64,000 nt of DNA from Aspidiotus rigidus. Its lineage: Eukaryota; Arthropoda; Insecta; Hemiptera; Diaspididae. Location: assembly GCA_035079385.1 (NCBI GenBank), contig JAVHKY010000030.1:8409001-8473000 (forward strand), read 5' to 3'. The translations under genes were made by a program, and so were the position numbers. This document shows positions 36,801 to 46,465 of this stretch, piece by piece. Numbering within the stretch: the first letter of the stretch is position 1; the number at the start of each line of letters is the position of its first letter. The notes under the pieces were generated by a model. That model saw nothing but the letters and a program-made list of their open reading frames with translations. It did not search any database and was not told the DNA's origin.

Positions 36801-38330
36801 AGATGCTTTTTCTCCATCAAATTAGTCATTCTTCTCCACTCGTCAGTGAAAACTTTTTGAAGTCCCTCTCATATTACTACGCTCTGATGCGTCTTCCTAA
36901 CGTGGTGTTCCCTTTGAGGGCAGGCTCAATCTCCTCAGCTCTACAGTAGAAATTTTCCCAGTTTCTCCTGATGATATCGACTATGAATCGGAGTAAGGTT
37001 TACAGTGAGTTCGACGTTCAGCAAAAACATACACGCCTCATACGCGAAAAGTTTCAGATTCAAACTCCATTGCAAAAGAAGTGAAATTCGTGCATTTTTA
37101 AATCTTTAACAATCATTCACTTTTATTTTTAAGAAGATCCATTTCAAATCACAAACGCGGAAGGGTGGCAATGGAAATTTAGTTCCTTGAACAGTAGGAA
37201 GTGAAAAAACCTTGTATGAAATTTTTATTTCCTGATTCTATTTCTTAAGTCAGCTCTTTCCATTGTCTACGGTTGCAACTGATTTAAAACTTATCCTGAT
37301 ATCTCGTGTGAAAAAGATAATTTTGAAAAGCATTGCCTTTTCTATTCCAGGTCTCAGAAAATTCGTACCATTATTGTCATCCGTTTGTATACTGAGGTCC
37401 TCAGAAAACGAAGTTTTCTCATGAATATCTCCTCGCCAACTTTTTCACGCGAAAAATATACGATCATTATGAGCCATCAAGGACACTCGAGTAATGTGAT
37501 ACCTTTCCTATAACTCTAGATTAGATTGAAAATGAACCATCGAAATCCTTTTACAGACGGTAGCCTATCCTACCGCGTGGAACTAGAATCCAGAATGTGT
37601 ACACGGGTAACTATACATACAAGATTTCAGCGTCAAATACTTTCTCTGCAGTAGGTTACCAGTTTTTTTTTGCATGTCGGTCGCGCATTTGGCAGATACC
37701 AACATCTCGTAATTAAAAAGTGAAATTATTACTCGAAATCATAATTGAAGAAAGAAGGTTTGCGGGCAATGAAGTCGGACACGAAAGGACGCGAGAACGA
37801 CGAGGGGAAAAATTCTAGATGCCGATACAGACAGTCTTTCACGTGAGGATTAGGCGATTTCTCAATGGATAGTAGCCTACGCGGTGTAGTGGACGAGCAG
37901 GTTTATTCTATATTACAACATTTTTTCGACGCCCATGAGAAGAATTTAAATGTAGGGCTATTCGAACATTGTTACAGTTACCGCAAGTGAAAACGTCGCA
38001 TACTTTAAAAAAGCGAGAAAAAAATGTCATCACCTTCTTCCCTCTCAAGAATGGCAGGCGACACATTTGATTAGTTTTTGAGGACAGAATCATTTCAAAA
38101 ACCATAATACGATGATACCTCTAACGATTTAGAAATCCGTCGGTATTAGTGTTGGTTAACATTTCACAAGTACGAGCATTAATATAATTTATGCAATACA
38201 TAAATTTGAAATTCCGCGAACGGAATTCACAACCTAAGTACCATACAGACGCATCCGAAAGCGTCACTGTCGTATTATTATTATTAGAGGGAAAACATTC
38301 GCAAGTTTCTATCACGATTTTGTGGTACCG
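33860..38330. other. No recognised gene
   Basis: Only isolated 45-bp-like words near 36850-36990 (AAAACTTTTTGAAGTCCCTC) and TGACGTCA-like words near 36794 stand out. Met frames are all under 95 codons and without motifs. Confidence 0.5.
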
Positions 38331-38339
38331 GCACGTAAA

Positions 38340-38530
38340 GTGCAACAGGTTTTCCTTCTCAGTCAGCAGTATCGGGACGGCTTTGGGCGACTGGCGGAAT
38401 GGACCGGTGTATTTGTTTGCGATAGAGTGCGGCGCGGCGTGGCATCGTATGTTTCAACTCTTGGCACGGATCCGGTTTCGTAAAATACTGCAGTCACTTT
38501 CGTTCGACACCCAGGAAGTAGGACAGTATA
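38340..38530. other. Locally GC-rich patch, unassigned
   Basis: The segment around CGGGACGGCTTTGGGCGACTG to GTGCGGCGCGGCGTGG is clearly richer in GC and CpG than its surroundings. It lies in a 114-codon plus frame (38191-38535) without any recognised motif. It could be an exon, a promoter-proximal patch or foreign DNA; the sequence alone does not decide. Confidence 0.3.
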
Positions 38531-39291
38531 ACTAATATTTTTCGAAGTGGTTTGATTTTTAAAATGATTTTCCGTCTATAGGAATCAGTTTTTGTAAGTC
38601 TCGTAAACGATTAGTTACTCCTCCCATTCAATGGTTCTACTTACTGCGCATTGTACCAATTGCGGTTAGATGTCCTTCATCTAGAAAAATTTATAACCTA
38701 TCCCAAAATTCTTTCCCAAATTTGTCCTACCTCGATCGACTTTAAATATCTGACGTTTACAATTGCTGCGTAAACTTTAAACTAGAAAAGGATTCCTCTC
38801 TCCTCTGTGATAAAGGTAAACTCGCTTCATATTTGTTAATAGAACTGGAACATACTTGATAAATCGTAGAATTCAGTATTTTTCTCTTTATTTAGCTGAA
38901 CGAGAGTAATGGAGGAGGTTTCAAGAGCCAGGGAACACTAAAACCCCAAAAGCCTGTAAGAGATAGAGAGGACAAGTACACAGAAGCAGAGCACTCACGT
39001 ATATTCTGGTGCACTTGAGCGCGCTTGGATTTTCTTCTTTGCGCAAGCTACTTTCTCAACATTTCTGATTAACATAAAATATGGTGAGTAATATTAAGCA
39101 CGGAGGAAGAAGGGTGTCAGAACGGAGGAGTAGTAGCGATGAAAAAATACAAGATGACGGTATTCTTAAGAGATTTGCGCACGGAGAATGAATTACTCGA
39201 ACTTAATTTTTCTGAACGGAAACCTACAGAGAGGCGATTATGCAACTGCACTGCCAATCTGCTTCTTGCGTGCACCTGTTCAAGGCTTTAA

Positions 39292-39635
39292 ACGAGAAAG
39301 ATTGTGCAGCAACCGCATCCTGCTCCTAATTGTCGACAATATTTCATTGCGTCGTCGACAATGGAGGATCAACTCACCGCGAAGTATGTCAGAACTTTAT
39401 TGAATCTTGCAGGAAATTGGTCATCGTTTGATGAGTACAGTTGCTGCAGCACCGACGTTGGGTTGTAACCATTAATTCAGTCGACCTTCCTGCATCCAGT
39501 TGCACATACCCGTCGTACCTCAAGCAAAAGGTATGTGAACATGTTCTTGGCATGAAAATTTGACTTGGACAGATTGAGGTACCACCCAAAGCTCGCAACA
39601 GTGCTCTGCTCAATACTGTGTGTGTTTTTAATTGA
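39292..39635 (+). pseudogene. SWIM-domain transposase fragment (MULE-like), broken
   Basis: Two consecutive frames read like the C-terminal part of a MULE-type transposase. Frame one (39292-39468) contains KIVQQPHPAPNCRQYF, then LAGNWSSFDEY. After a shift, frame two (39459-39635) contains WVVTINSVD, then C-T-Y-x7-C-E-H, which is the SWIM zinc-binding pattern C-x-C-xn-C-x-H with the second Cys changed to Tyr, followed by LGMKI, a TGA stop at 39561 and IEVPPKARN. One frameshift, one in-frame stop and the lost Cys show it is dead. The upstream catalytic DDE part is not visible. MULE assignment is inferred from the SWIM context; host SWIM proteins are the alternative. Confidence 0.65.
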
Positions 39636-39639
39636 AAAC

Positions 39640-40056
39640 AAAAAATTTTTCACTTTTTTTTTCCCCTCGTTAAATGTTCTTTTTACCCGTCAATGAATTT
39701 TTTTATGTAATTATTTTTTAGTCCTCTGTTTATTACATTTATTACGCGTTCAACATTTTTTCCTCCGTTCAATCATTTTTCCCTCCGAGATAATGACTCT
39801 TCCTCCGTGATTTCACCTATTCCTTCCGTGTCGATAAATGGTACCCATAAAATATCGTGAAAATCCTCTAATTTCCACACTGAATATTTCACTGTTTTTA
39901 AAGCAAATAATGAATCATTTTACTCTTTTTTTCTGATTTGTATCAATTCTATATCAATATTCCATATTTTTAATTGAAACCAATCAAGCTAAAAGATTAA
40001 TGATACCATATCCTGTAAAGAAATCTCTCTTTTGTAAGAGCTACTTTCCAGTACTC
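39640..40056. repeat. AT-rich sequence with degenerate CTCCG tandem repeat
   Basis: Between 39760 and 39830 four loose ~22-base units end in CTCCG or TTCCG (TTTTTTCCTCCGTTCAATCA, TTTTTCCCTCCGAGATAATG, CTCTTCCTCCGTGATTTC, TATTCCTTCCGTG). Similar CGGAGGA words occur near 39100-39130 on the other strand. The rest is AT-rich with no domain seen. Confidence 0.4.
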
Positions 40057-40170
40057 CTAAAATATAAGAAATTCAAATTTTCCAATATAACTTGTATGTT
40101 TTATGCCACTGTGCGCCACTGAGTTTTTGCCAAGTTTGAAAATTTTTTCAATTATTTCATTCTCATAAAG
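40057..40170 (-). pseudogene. Coding-like fragment in AT-rich island (fragment 1)
   Basis: A 37-codon minus-strand frame (ending TAG at 40057-40059) is rich in charged residues and contains EIIEKIFKLGKNSVAHSG. Reading past the stop, the same frame continues for about 19 more codons to a TAA at 39997-39999 (with KERFLYRIWYH), and reading before the upstream TAA it continues with DLKEVLFYF. The composition is protein-like, but this may simply be AT-rich sequence. No homolog recognised. It lies downstream of the CxxC frame on the same strand. Confidence 0.3.
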
Positions 40171-40246
40171 TTATGAATTGAAGTAAAATAATACTTCTTT
40201 CAAGTCAAAAAATGACGAAATAAGGTATAATTATTTATATCCTTTT

Positions 40247-40510
40247 TTATATCTCCACATATTGTGCACCAAGGATAACCCCAAAATGTCTAGTTTCTTC
40301 TTTACACCTATAACAAATAAGTATGATTTTATCTTCATCATAAGCATCCACAAATCTAATAAGAGTAGTTTCACATTGAAAGCATAAACTTGTTTCTTTA
40401 TTTAAATAAGGTCTATCCTCTTCTTCTGTAATTGAATGTTTGACTGATTTTCTACAAAGTTTACAATATGTCTTGATAAAGTCTTCATTATGTTTACTGG
40501 TTAAATCATA
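40247..40510 (-). CDS. Unidentified Cys-rich (three CxxC) coding-like frame, partial
   Basis: This minus-strand frame is open for 87 codons between a TAA at 40511-40513 and a TAA at 40247-40249. It lacks any Met, so it would be an exon or a 5'-truncated piece. It has three CxxC pairs, C16/C19, C43/C46 and C66/C69, the last followed by K-E-E-x-R-H-F-G, which suggests a zinc-binding fold. Codons are strongly AT-ending (AAA, AAT, TAT, GAA) and charged residues are abundant, unlike typical chance frames in this window. I cannot name the family. Options are an endogenous viral fragment, a captured or degraded host exon, or cargo of a transposon. A frame this long in such AT-rich DNA is uncommon by chance but not impossible. 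Confidence 0.4.
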   Translation of the reverse strand, partial: YDLTSKHNEDFIKTYCKLCRKSVKHSITEEEDRPYLNKETSLCFQCETTLIRFVDAYDEDKIILICYRCKEETRHFGVILGAQYVEI

Positions 40511-40615
40511 TTATGTGTATATCAATAGTTTATATTATTACTATTATTTCACTTTTTACAATTTTATAAAGTATGTAGATAACTTTAAAAGTGACAATAT
40601 ATATATTTCTATTTT

Positions 40616-40807
40616 TTATGTCAGAAATCTAATAGTTGAGTTGTAATCTGTTATGTAATTATTTTCAATCTGCAGACTTGACCCTACCACACTGTACACA
40701 TATTTCGATTTACTCCAATTTTTTTCCAATTTAGGAGGTATCTTCAATCCTAATATTTCTAACTTTTCCCTAAAAATATTAATTTTACCGACTAACAGAA
40801 TTTCACT
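40616..40807 (-). pseudogene. Coding-like fragment in AT-rich island (fragment 2)
   Basis: A 63-codon minus-strand frame between TAG (40808-40810) and TAA (40616-40618), without Met. It contains INIFREKLEILGLKIPPKLE and, nearer the end, YVYSVVGSSLQIENNYITDY. Alternating hydrophobic and charged residues look protein-like. It lies upstream of the CxxC frame on the same strand, separated by about 105 bases with stops, so the two could be exons or fragments of one decayed gene. No family recognised. Confidence 0.35.
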
Positions 40808-40858
40808 CTAAACATTTAAAAAAAAAATTCTCTATAGGCCTACATATTATCATCATTT

Positions 40859-40976
40859 TTAATTGATTGAAGTTCTTCCAACAACTCGAATGATCTTTTT
40901 CATTACATATAATTTTTGCTTTTCCAAATATTTATTGGAAATGTATTTATAACAAGGCATATTCAACTCTTTATTT
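40859..40976 (-). pseudogene. Coding-like fragment preceded by splice-acceptor-like tract (fragment 3)
   Basis: On the minus strand a long T-tract ending TTTGTAG (about 40977-40992) resembles a 3' splice site. It is followed by a frame with Met at 40958-40960, containing MPCYKYISNKYLEKQKLY and ending at TAA 40859-40861. Shifting frame after the middle gives RSFELLEELQSIKNDDNM, more protein-like than the direct continuation, so a frameshift is likely. No family recognised. Confidence 0.3.
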
Positions 40977-41057
40977 CTACAAAAAAAAATTTTAAGAAAA
41001 AAATTAGTAAAACTTCAAATAAAAATCATAATTTGAATTCATTGAACATTTAGGATT

Positions 41058-41138
41058 TTAAGTCAGTGAGGGTAAGTTTTTAGTAACTGATTTCATCTTT
41101 TCTCTAAAATCATCCTTTCTTCCAAAAACTCCTTTAAA
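41058..41138 (-). pseudogene. Coding-like fragment at the edge of the AT-rich island (fragment 4)
   Basis: A 26-codon minus-strand frame (FGRKDDFREKMKSVTKNLPS within it) between two stops. It is short and counts only because it is the most upstream of a same-strand series over 41.14-40.0 kb. Confidence 0.2.
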
Positions 41139-41387
41139 TTAATCTAGCGTTTGTCGTTGGAGAGCCCATCTACACGCACATGTACTGCATGCATGAGGCA
41201 GGCATAATTCCAATCGACTATAATGAATCTGAATTTGAATGATACTAATCTGTATCTAGATGTCTGAACCTTGAGAGTGGCTTCTCTACAAATGTAGTCG
41301 TTGTCAGAAGTTATAAACAAAAACTTGAGAAAAAAATAGTACAATCTCAATTTTGGAAGTAAAATTAATTTAAAAAATGATCAGTCC

Positions 41388-41800
41388 TCTAATATCAAAC
41401 TTTGATTAATTAAGGACAAGAGTCTTACACTCTCAATCGACTGCTTGATAAATTAAAAGTCTTGGTTATGAAAAGCGCTCAACCTAGAACGTTGTGATTG
41501 AAAATCTGAAAATATTTTTATCTGATGATAAAATTATCACTGGTGAGATAAATCTCTAGATTTGGAATGAGAGAAATTGGTTTAACCGTTGCCTCATTCC
41601 ACCTCAACTTTTTAAACACGTACGTTATGGATTTCACTGCGTTTTATATTTTGTCTTGTACCACCCGTCGTTGGTCTATGACCGAAAGCGCCCGTGATTT
41701 CATTAATTAATTTATATGGTCTAGTAAAATATTTTATTATAACTGATTTGTAAATCAGGACAGAATAAGAGGAACGATTGACGAATGCGGCGGATTTTGT
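41388..41800. repeat. Dispersed repeat shared with 44.0-44.2 kb (copy 1)
   Basis: TCCTCTAATATCAA, TATGAAAAGCGCTCAACC, AGAACGTTGT and AAAATATTTTTATCT occur in the same order at 44008-44135. In addition 41745-41795 (GATTTGTAAATCAGGACAG) is the reverse complement of 44165-44222, so the shared material is partly direct and partly inverted. Confidence 0.75.
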
Positions 41801-41973
41801 AAAGTTTTCGCTTCTATTTTTCTTTTCATTCATTGAAAAAGACAGTAATTCTCAATTAGTTGACTTGAGTGCTGTAAGTACAAAATGCTAATCAAATTTC
41901 GACATCATTCAATATTTATGTACTTCAATTGAAATTTTACCGACTTTTTTTTGTGATTTTTCTGCATTTTCAG

Positions 41974-42165
41974 GAAGCTAAGGACGTACTTGAATTACAT
42001 GGAATCACAGCGCCAACCTCGAATGAAAAGAAATTGGGCTAAAAGTTTTGCTCTCGATCAATACATAGCTTCCAAAGAAGCTGCCGAGAAGGACCGACAA
42101 ATAAGAATTCGACTGACAAAAACGGACAGTTAGCGTATGAGAAAGGAGAAATTTTAAATGATGAA
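41974..42165 (+). pseudogene. Possible exon remnant with acceptor and donor signals
   Basis: An acceptor-like TTTTTCTGCATTTTCAG ends at 41973 and a donor-like GAAGTAAGT begins near 42161. Between them two overlapping frames look protein-like: EAKDVLELHGITAPTSNEKK at the start and KNGQLAYEKGEILNDE at the end, with a frame change between. No family recognised. It precedes another acceptor-led frame at 43115, so both may belong to one decayed multi-exon gene or element. Confidence 0.3.
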
Positions 42166-43114
42166 GTAAGTCATAATTTTTCTTTTATTTTGACCAACTC
42201 TAGCCTGAAAAGGTAAGAGAAAGATAAAATCATTTCAGTACATAGTTCATCAAAAATTCGTGATGACGAGTTGAAATTCCCAAAGTTTTTTTCGTTCGAA
42301 AGAGTTACTGTACGGATGAGAATTTTCGGGTGTGGTCGTGCGATAGGCAGGGGAAAAATTTGGGAGGGTGGAGTCACTTTTTAGATAGATAATTCAAAAT
42401 TCATGATATCGCGTTGAAATTCCTCGAGTAAAACAAGGAAAATTCGAAACTGAAAAGGTAGAACACCATCATTTCTTCATACGTGAGCAGACTAGTCTAG
42501 AAGGCTAATGGGATGAAAAACATGAAAGAAAAGCGTCATTTTTGTGCATTCTGACAGACACAGCAGTGCAGTGTAAGAAGGAATAAAAGGGGAAATTCAG
42601 GAGGGTAGAATCATTTTAGTAGCTATAGCTGGCATTCAAAATTTGCCATGATGAAATTTTCCCGAGTTTTATTTTGTCCGAGAGAGTTTTTACGTACGTT
42701 TTGTAGATGTGTCTTGTTGATAATCTTAGAAGATATGATTAGACCTTTACGTGATAGCTATAGATATGAGCATAATTTTCTGTTCGTCAAATCGTTCAGT
42801 ACCGTGAATCGAAAATGAGTAAAATCATAAAATTCCAAGAAAATCTTCGCTAGGTTGAGTCGTTTTAGTGGATAGGTTATTTTAAATTCGTGACGACAAG
42901 TTGGATTCAAGATTCTTTCATTCGAAGGAGCAGCTTTGAGACATGTTTTTCCTGACTATAGTCGAGATAAATTTTAGAAAGCATTGATCCTACGAGTATT
43001 TTTCTCGGATTTTCGTCTTTCCTGTTCGTCGAGTTTTAAGGATTTACTTCAAACACAGGTACCTATCTATTGTGCAGATATCTTTTAGTAATTTATATTC
43101 CTTTAATTTTTCAG

Positions 43115-43463
43115 GAGAAGGTGAAAGAATTTGCCAGAAAACTTGGATGTCCAACAAAAATTCATATAATAATGGTATGGAGAATTTTATGTGAAGGATA
43201 TACAAAGCGAAGTTAAGACGAAAATCAACACTGAATATGATAGATTATTTCTCAATATGTTCGAGTGCGACGAGAATTTGAAAAATATCGCGAAGTTGGA
43301 AGGAAAAGATGAATCATTTGCTACTCTTAGGTCTATACTCGAAGAATTTGTGATACAAAGAGGTAGTCTTCACCCAGCTGAGAATCAGAAGCAAGTAAGA
43401 AACGAATTTCTACAATTGGTTTGCGCAAGATCATCTGAGGTGAAGCTCGAACTTTCTGAATGA
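43115..43463 (+). pseudogene. Unidentified coding-like frame (acceptor-led), partial
   Basis: After an acceptor-like CCTTTAATTTTTCAG (ends 43114) one frame starts KNLPENLDVQQKFI, meets a TAA at 43170-43172, then stays open from 43173 to a TGA at 43461-43463 (about 96 codons). It contains WYGEFYVKDIQSEV, FECDENLKNIAKLEGKD and HPAENQKQVRNEFLQLVCAR. It is strongly charged and predicted mostly helical by eye, with no zinc or catalytic motif. Its last 20 bases run into the inverted unit at 43440-43656. It might be a pseudogene of a host, viral or transposon protein; I do not recognise it. Confidence 0.4.
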
Positions 43464-43815
43464 AGAAAATGTTTTTAGCTTGACAACATCTGAAATATCT
43501 GCTTCAGGACATTGCATAGATAAAATGGTACAGAATATATCACAATATTTTGTGGCTTGTTTTATTTTACCATAAAGTAAATATTTCAAAGTTTTGTCGT
43601 TCAAACCAGAAATATTTTCTTCGGCAAACACTGGCCGATCCAGAAAGTTCGAGCTTCTCCATAAAGATCAGGAATTCGCAGAAGATTACATTGAGATAGA
43701 AAAGATTCCAAAATTTCTGAACAGAGTAGATTTTTAACTGAGAAGCATCAAGAATGTATAGTGGTGCTATATTTTTCGAATCATGTTAAAATTAAAGAAT
43801 TTCGATCAAACTTGA
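43431..43815 (-). pseudogene. Inverted coding unit, copy 1 (unidentified protein)
   Basis: On the minus strand the frame runs through KNLLCSEILESF, LLRIPDLYGEARTF, then ISGLNDKTLKYLLYGK and ILSMQCPEADISDVVK. Copy 2 at 44546-44885 (+) preserves the same residues with mostly conservative changes (KNLLCAEIL, LLRIPDLYEEARTF, ISGLNNKTLKYLLYGK), which argues that this was once translated. Stops and at least one frameshift break it. Within the copy, GAAGCTCGAACTTTCTG (43442-43458) is repeated as an exact inverted 17-mer near 43640-43656, so this copy is itself partly palindromic. Family unknown. Confidence 0.5.
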
Positions 43816-43879
43816 CGAAGCTTTTTCCCGATATGCCCGCCTACAAAAAGATCCCTCAACACTGCGCAGATCACTCGGC

Positions 43880-44000
43880 ATTATGGCAGTGGCGTTTTTC
43901 CCTGTAGGCCCGGCGCCCTTCTCGGGGACAAATTTTGAATATTTTGAAGCGCGAGATATCAGTAGAGGTGCGTGCGCCGGCCAAAGTTGGCCGCACCTAC
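43880..44000. other. GC-rich spacer with strong hairpin
   Basis: GGCAGTGGCGTTTTTCCCTG and GGCCCGGCGCCC are followed by AGGTGCG...GGCCAAAGTTGGCC...CGCACCT (about 43966-43998), a stem of AGGTGCG/CGCACCT plus GGCCAA/TTGGCC. It separates the two divergent coding units and looks like a mobile-element end or spacer. Confidence 0.45.
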
Positions 44001-44007
44001 ATCTGTC

Positions 44008-44225
44008 CTCTAATATCAACTTTTGATTAATTGAGCACAACAGAATCTACTGCTTCATCAACTAACATGTCTTGATTATGAAAAGCGCTCAACCGAGAAC
44101 GTTGTAATTGAAAAACTGAAAATATTTTTATCTCACTCCACCCCAACTTTTTAAACATATAATCCATCGCATTCGTCAGTCGTTCCACTTATTCAGTCCT
44201 TAAAATGATTTACAAATCAGTGTGA
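44008..44225. repeat. Dispersed repeat shared with 41.4-41.8 kb (copy 2)
   Basis: This has the same ordered blocks as copy 1 but lacks the stretch of about 90 bases from 41520 to 41605 (a putative insertion in copy 1, or a deletion here). The 44165-44222 tail is the inverted match to 41745-41795. Confidence 0.7.
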
Positions 44226-44545
44226 ATTTAAGCCAATGTCAAAATTGCAATCCAGACACACTAAAACGCCGAGAAAACATATTCCACACCAAAAATTCCA
44301 CCACGCGCAAGACTGCAATACCTCCAAAAGTCGGTAACACTCTTCATTTTCCATCGTAATATCCACTCTTTTCAACACAGGATGGTTAACGAACTGACAT
44401 TTGATTTACCCCGCACCGAATTTTTCTAAATTAAAATAGAAAAATCTCAAAGACTACCAATCCGATTTTCTAAAAATGACCCTATTCACTAGTACAAAAT
44501 AATATAAAACTTCAACATTTTTTTTTCTTCAAAATTGTTTTGTAG

Positions 44546-44885
44546 GAGGCTACAATTTTACCATTATCCGACAAGTATACCACTATTTTACATTCTCTAT
44601 GCTTTTCAGTTAAAAATCTACTCTGTGCAGAAATTTTAGGAATTTTTTCTATCTCAATATTGTCTTTTGCGAATTCCTGATCTTTATGAAGAAGCTCGAA
44701 CTTTTTGATTGGATGGGCCAGTGTTTGTGGAATGAGATATTTCTGGCTTGAATAACAAAACTCTGAAATATCTACTGTATGGTAAAATGATACAATCTAT
44801 AAAATATTGTGGTAAGTTCTGAATCATTTTATCTATAAAATACTCTAGTATATTCTGTATCATTTTACCATGTCTATTGAATTAT
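44546..44885 (+). pseudogene. Inverted coding unit, copy 2 (unidentified protein)
   Basis: An acceptor-like TTGTTTTGTAG precedes EATILPLSDKYTTILHSLCF and KNLLCAEILGIFS. After frame changes come LLRIPDLYEEARTF, then a TGA, LDGPVFVE, a second TGA and ISGLNNKTLKYLLYGK. The residues match copy 1 (43431-43815, minus) so the two are divergent duplicates with their 5' sides facing each other across ~750 bases. The shared protein is not one I recognise. Both copies are broken independently. Confidence 0.5.
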
Positions 44886-44917
44886 GATTCCAAGAGGATA
44901 GGGAGCTCTGACCTAAT

Positions 44918-45000
44918 TTAGGGACTCGGAAAAAGTGGACAAACGTATCAGGAGGAGGACTTAGGAAAATTTCAACTTTCAAGCAATGCAGTATATTTAT
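44918..45000. repeat. 45-bp-family units
   Basis: AGGGACTCGGAAAAAGTGGA and ATCAGGAGGAGGACTTAGGA followed by AAATTTCAACTTTCAAGC are two forward-oriented, diverged units. Confidence 0.6.
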
Positions 45001-46465
45001 ATATTAGGTTCCCTGCTCACCTCATATACTGAAAGAGGAGCAGCGAACAAAACGAGCGATTCATTCAAAAATGCCGCTAAAAATTTTGAATTGGTCAAAG
45101 ATGATATTTTGTTTTCAAAAGAACCTTTTTCATTTGATATTATAGCTACAAACTATTATCCTTGATGTGAGTATATACATTTTCCACGCTCTTTCCGACT
45201 TTTTATTCACTAAAACTGTAAAGAAAATAAAAAAAAAAGGGAGGGGGAAATCGAAGATTTAACAAATCTACTGAACTAATAGAGGGCTGTAATATGACGT
45301 TCAGCATTGAAACAGAAGAAACACATCCTTTTCGAAAGATAATATCCGGATCTGATTACGAAAAAAACCACAAACGTGCCTTCGTCAATAAGAAGAAGTA
45401 ATCCAATATTCATTACTATTGCATCTCAAATAGCCTATTTTGGAACGTTTTATTTCTTTTGTATGCGGTTTCTCCACCACTTTTATCCCAGCGATGTATA
45501 TGACTAAGAAGCAGAGTTGTCGCGAATTAATATCGAGTGAACCGCAATTCATATAAATATCATCGTGCAACATATTTGAGAGGAAGATCGGAAGGGCGAG
45601 GACTAGTAACTTTCTGCAAAATCTTGTGAAGGAAAGTAGCCATTGGAACATTCTTACGATGTTATTACAATGCAAATGTTCTCATTTGGCAATGAAACGG
45701 AACCGCCAGATTGAATGATAAAACTTGTCAACACCGAGGCGATAGAGTAGTAGTGACATTCAGTTTTGACACAAGATTCAATTAGGTATACAAAAAAAAA
45801 AAAAAAAAACTGATTTCTTCTTCGCGTATCAACTAAACATCTTTTTCATATCCGTAAAACGCAGATCGTATGACAAGATTATTGTTACACTTCGATTCTT
45901 GCAGTCAACTTCGTTATGGTTTTCGTAGTTCGTATATTGCATATTTTTTGATAAAATTTGAATACACATCTACCGGATTAATTACACTGAATACATGATT
46001 TTGTACTATTCATAGAAAGTAGACCACACGATGTAGCAGACAGAGATAGGAAACGCCCTCTTCACGCGAACAAATACGAAAATTGGAACAAATGGATATT
46101 AAGCCGGGGAAGAAAATCAAAGTGAAATAATTTTCATATCATTCTTCCTCATCCAAAGAGAAATTGACTTCTGATAGCTGACAAAATCACTACCCATCAA
46201 AATTGTTGGTCTCTTTGTATCATGTCACTTGAGCAGATTTCTCCAGCTACTATAAATTAATATAACTCTTCACTCATCTTATCCTTTAAGAGAGAGATGT
46301 GTGCGTGCATGCATTCAACTATTTTAACATCAATTGTCGAGACAAGCTCAACCCGGGGGGTGATACACGGGTCGCGATCGATTTTTCTGTACTGGCTGGA
46401 AGATGTCTAGGAACTGCACACTCGAGGAATGGAGTTCATGTAGTCTTTTTCATATTTTTTTTCTT
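45001..46465. other. No recognised gene
   Basis: A 96-codon minus frame (45385-45675) and a 77-codon plus frame (46299-46532) carry no known motif. An A18 run lies near 45792-45809. Nothing else is supported. Confidence 0.5.
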
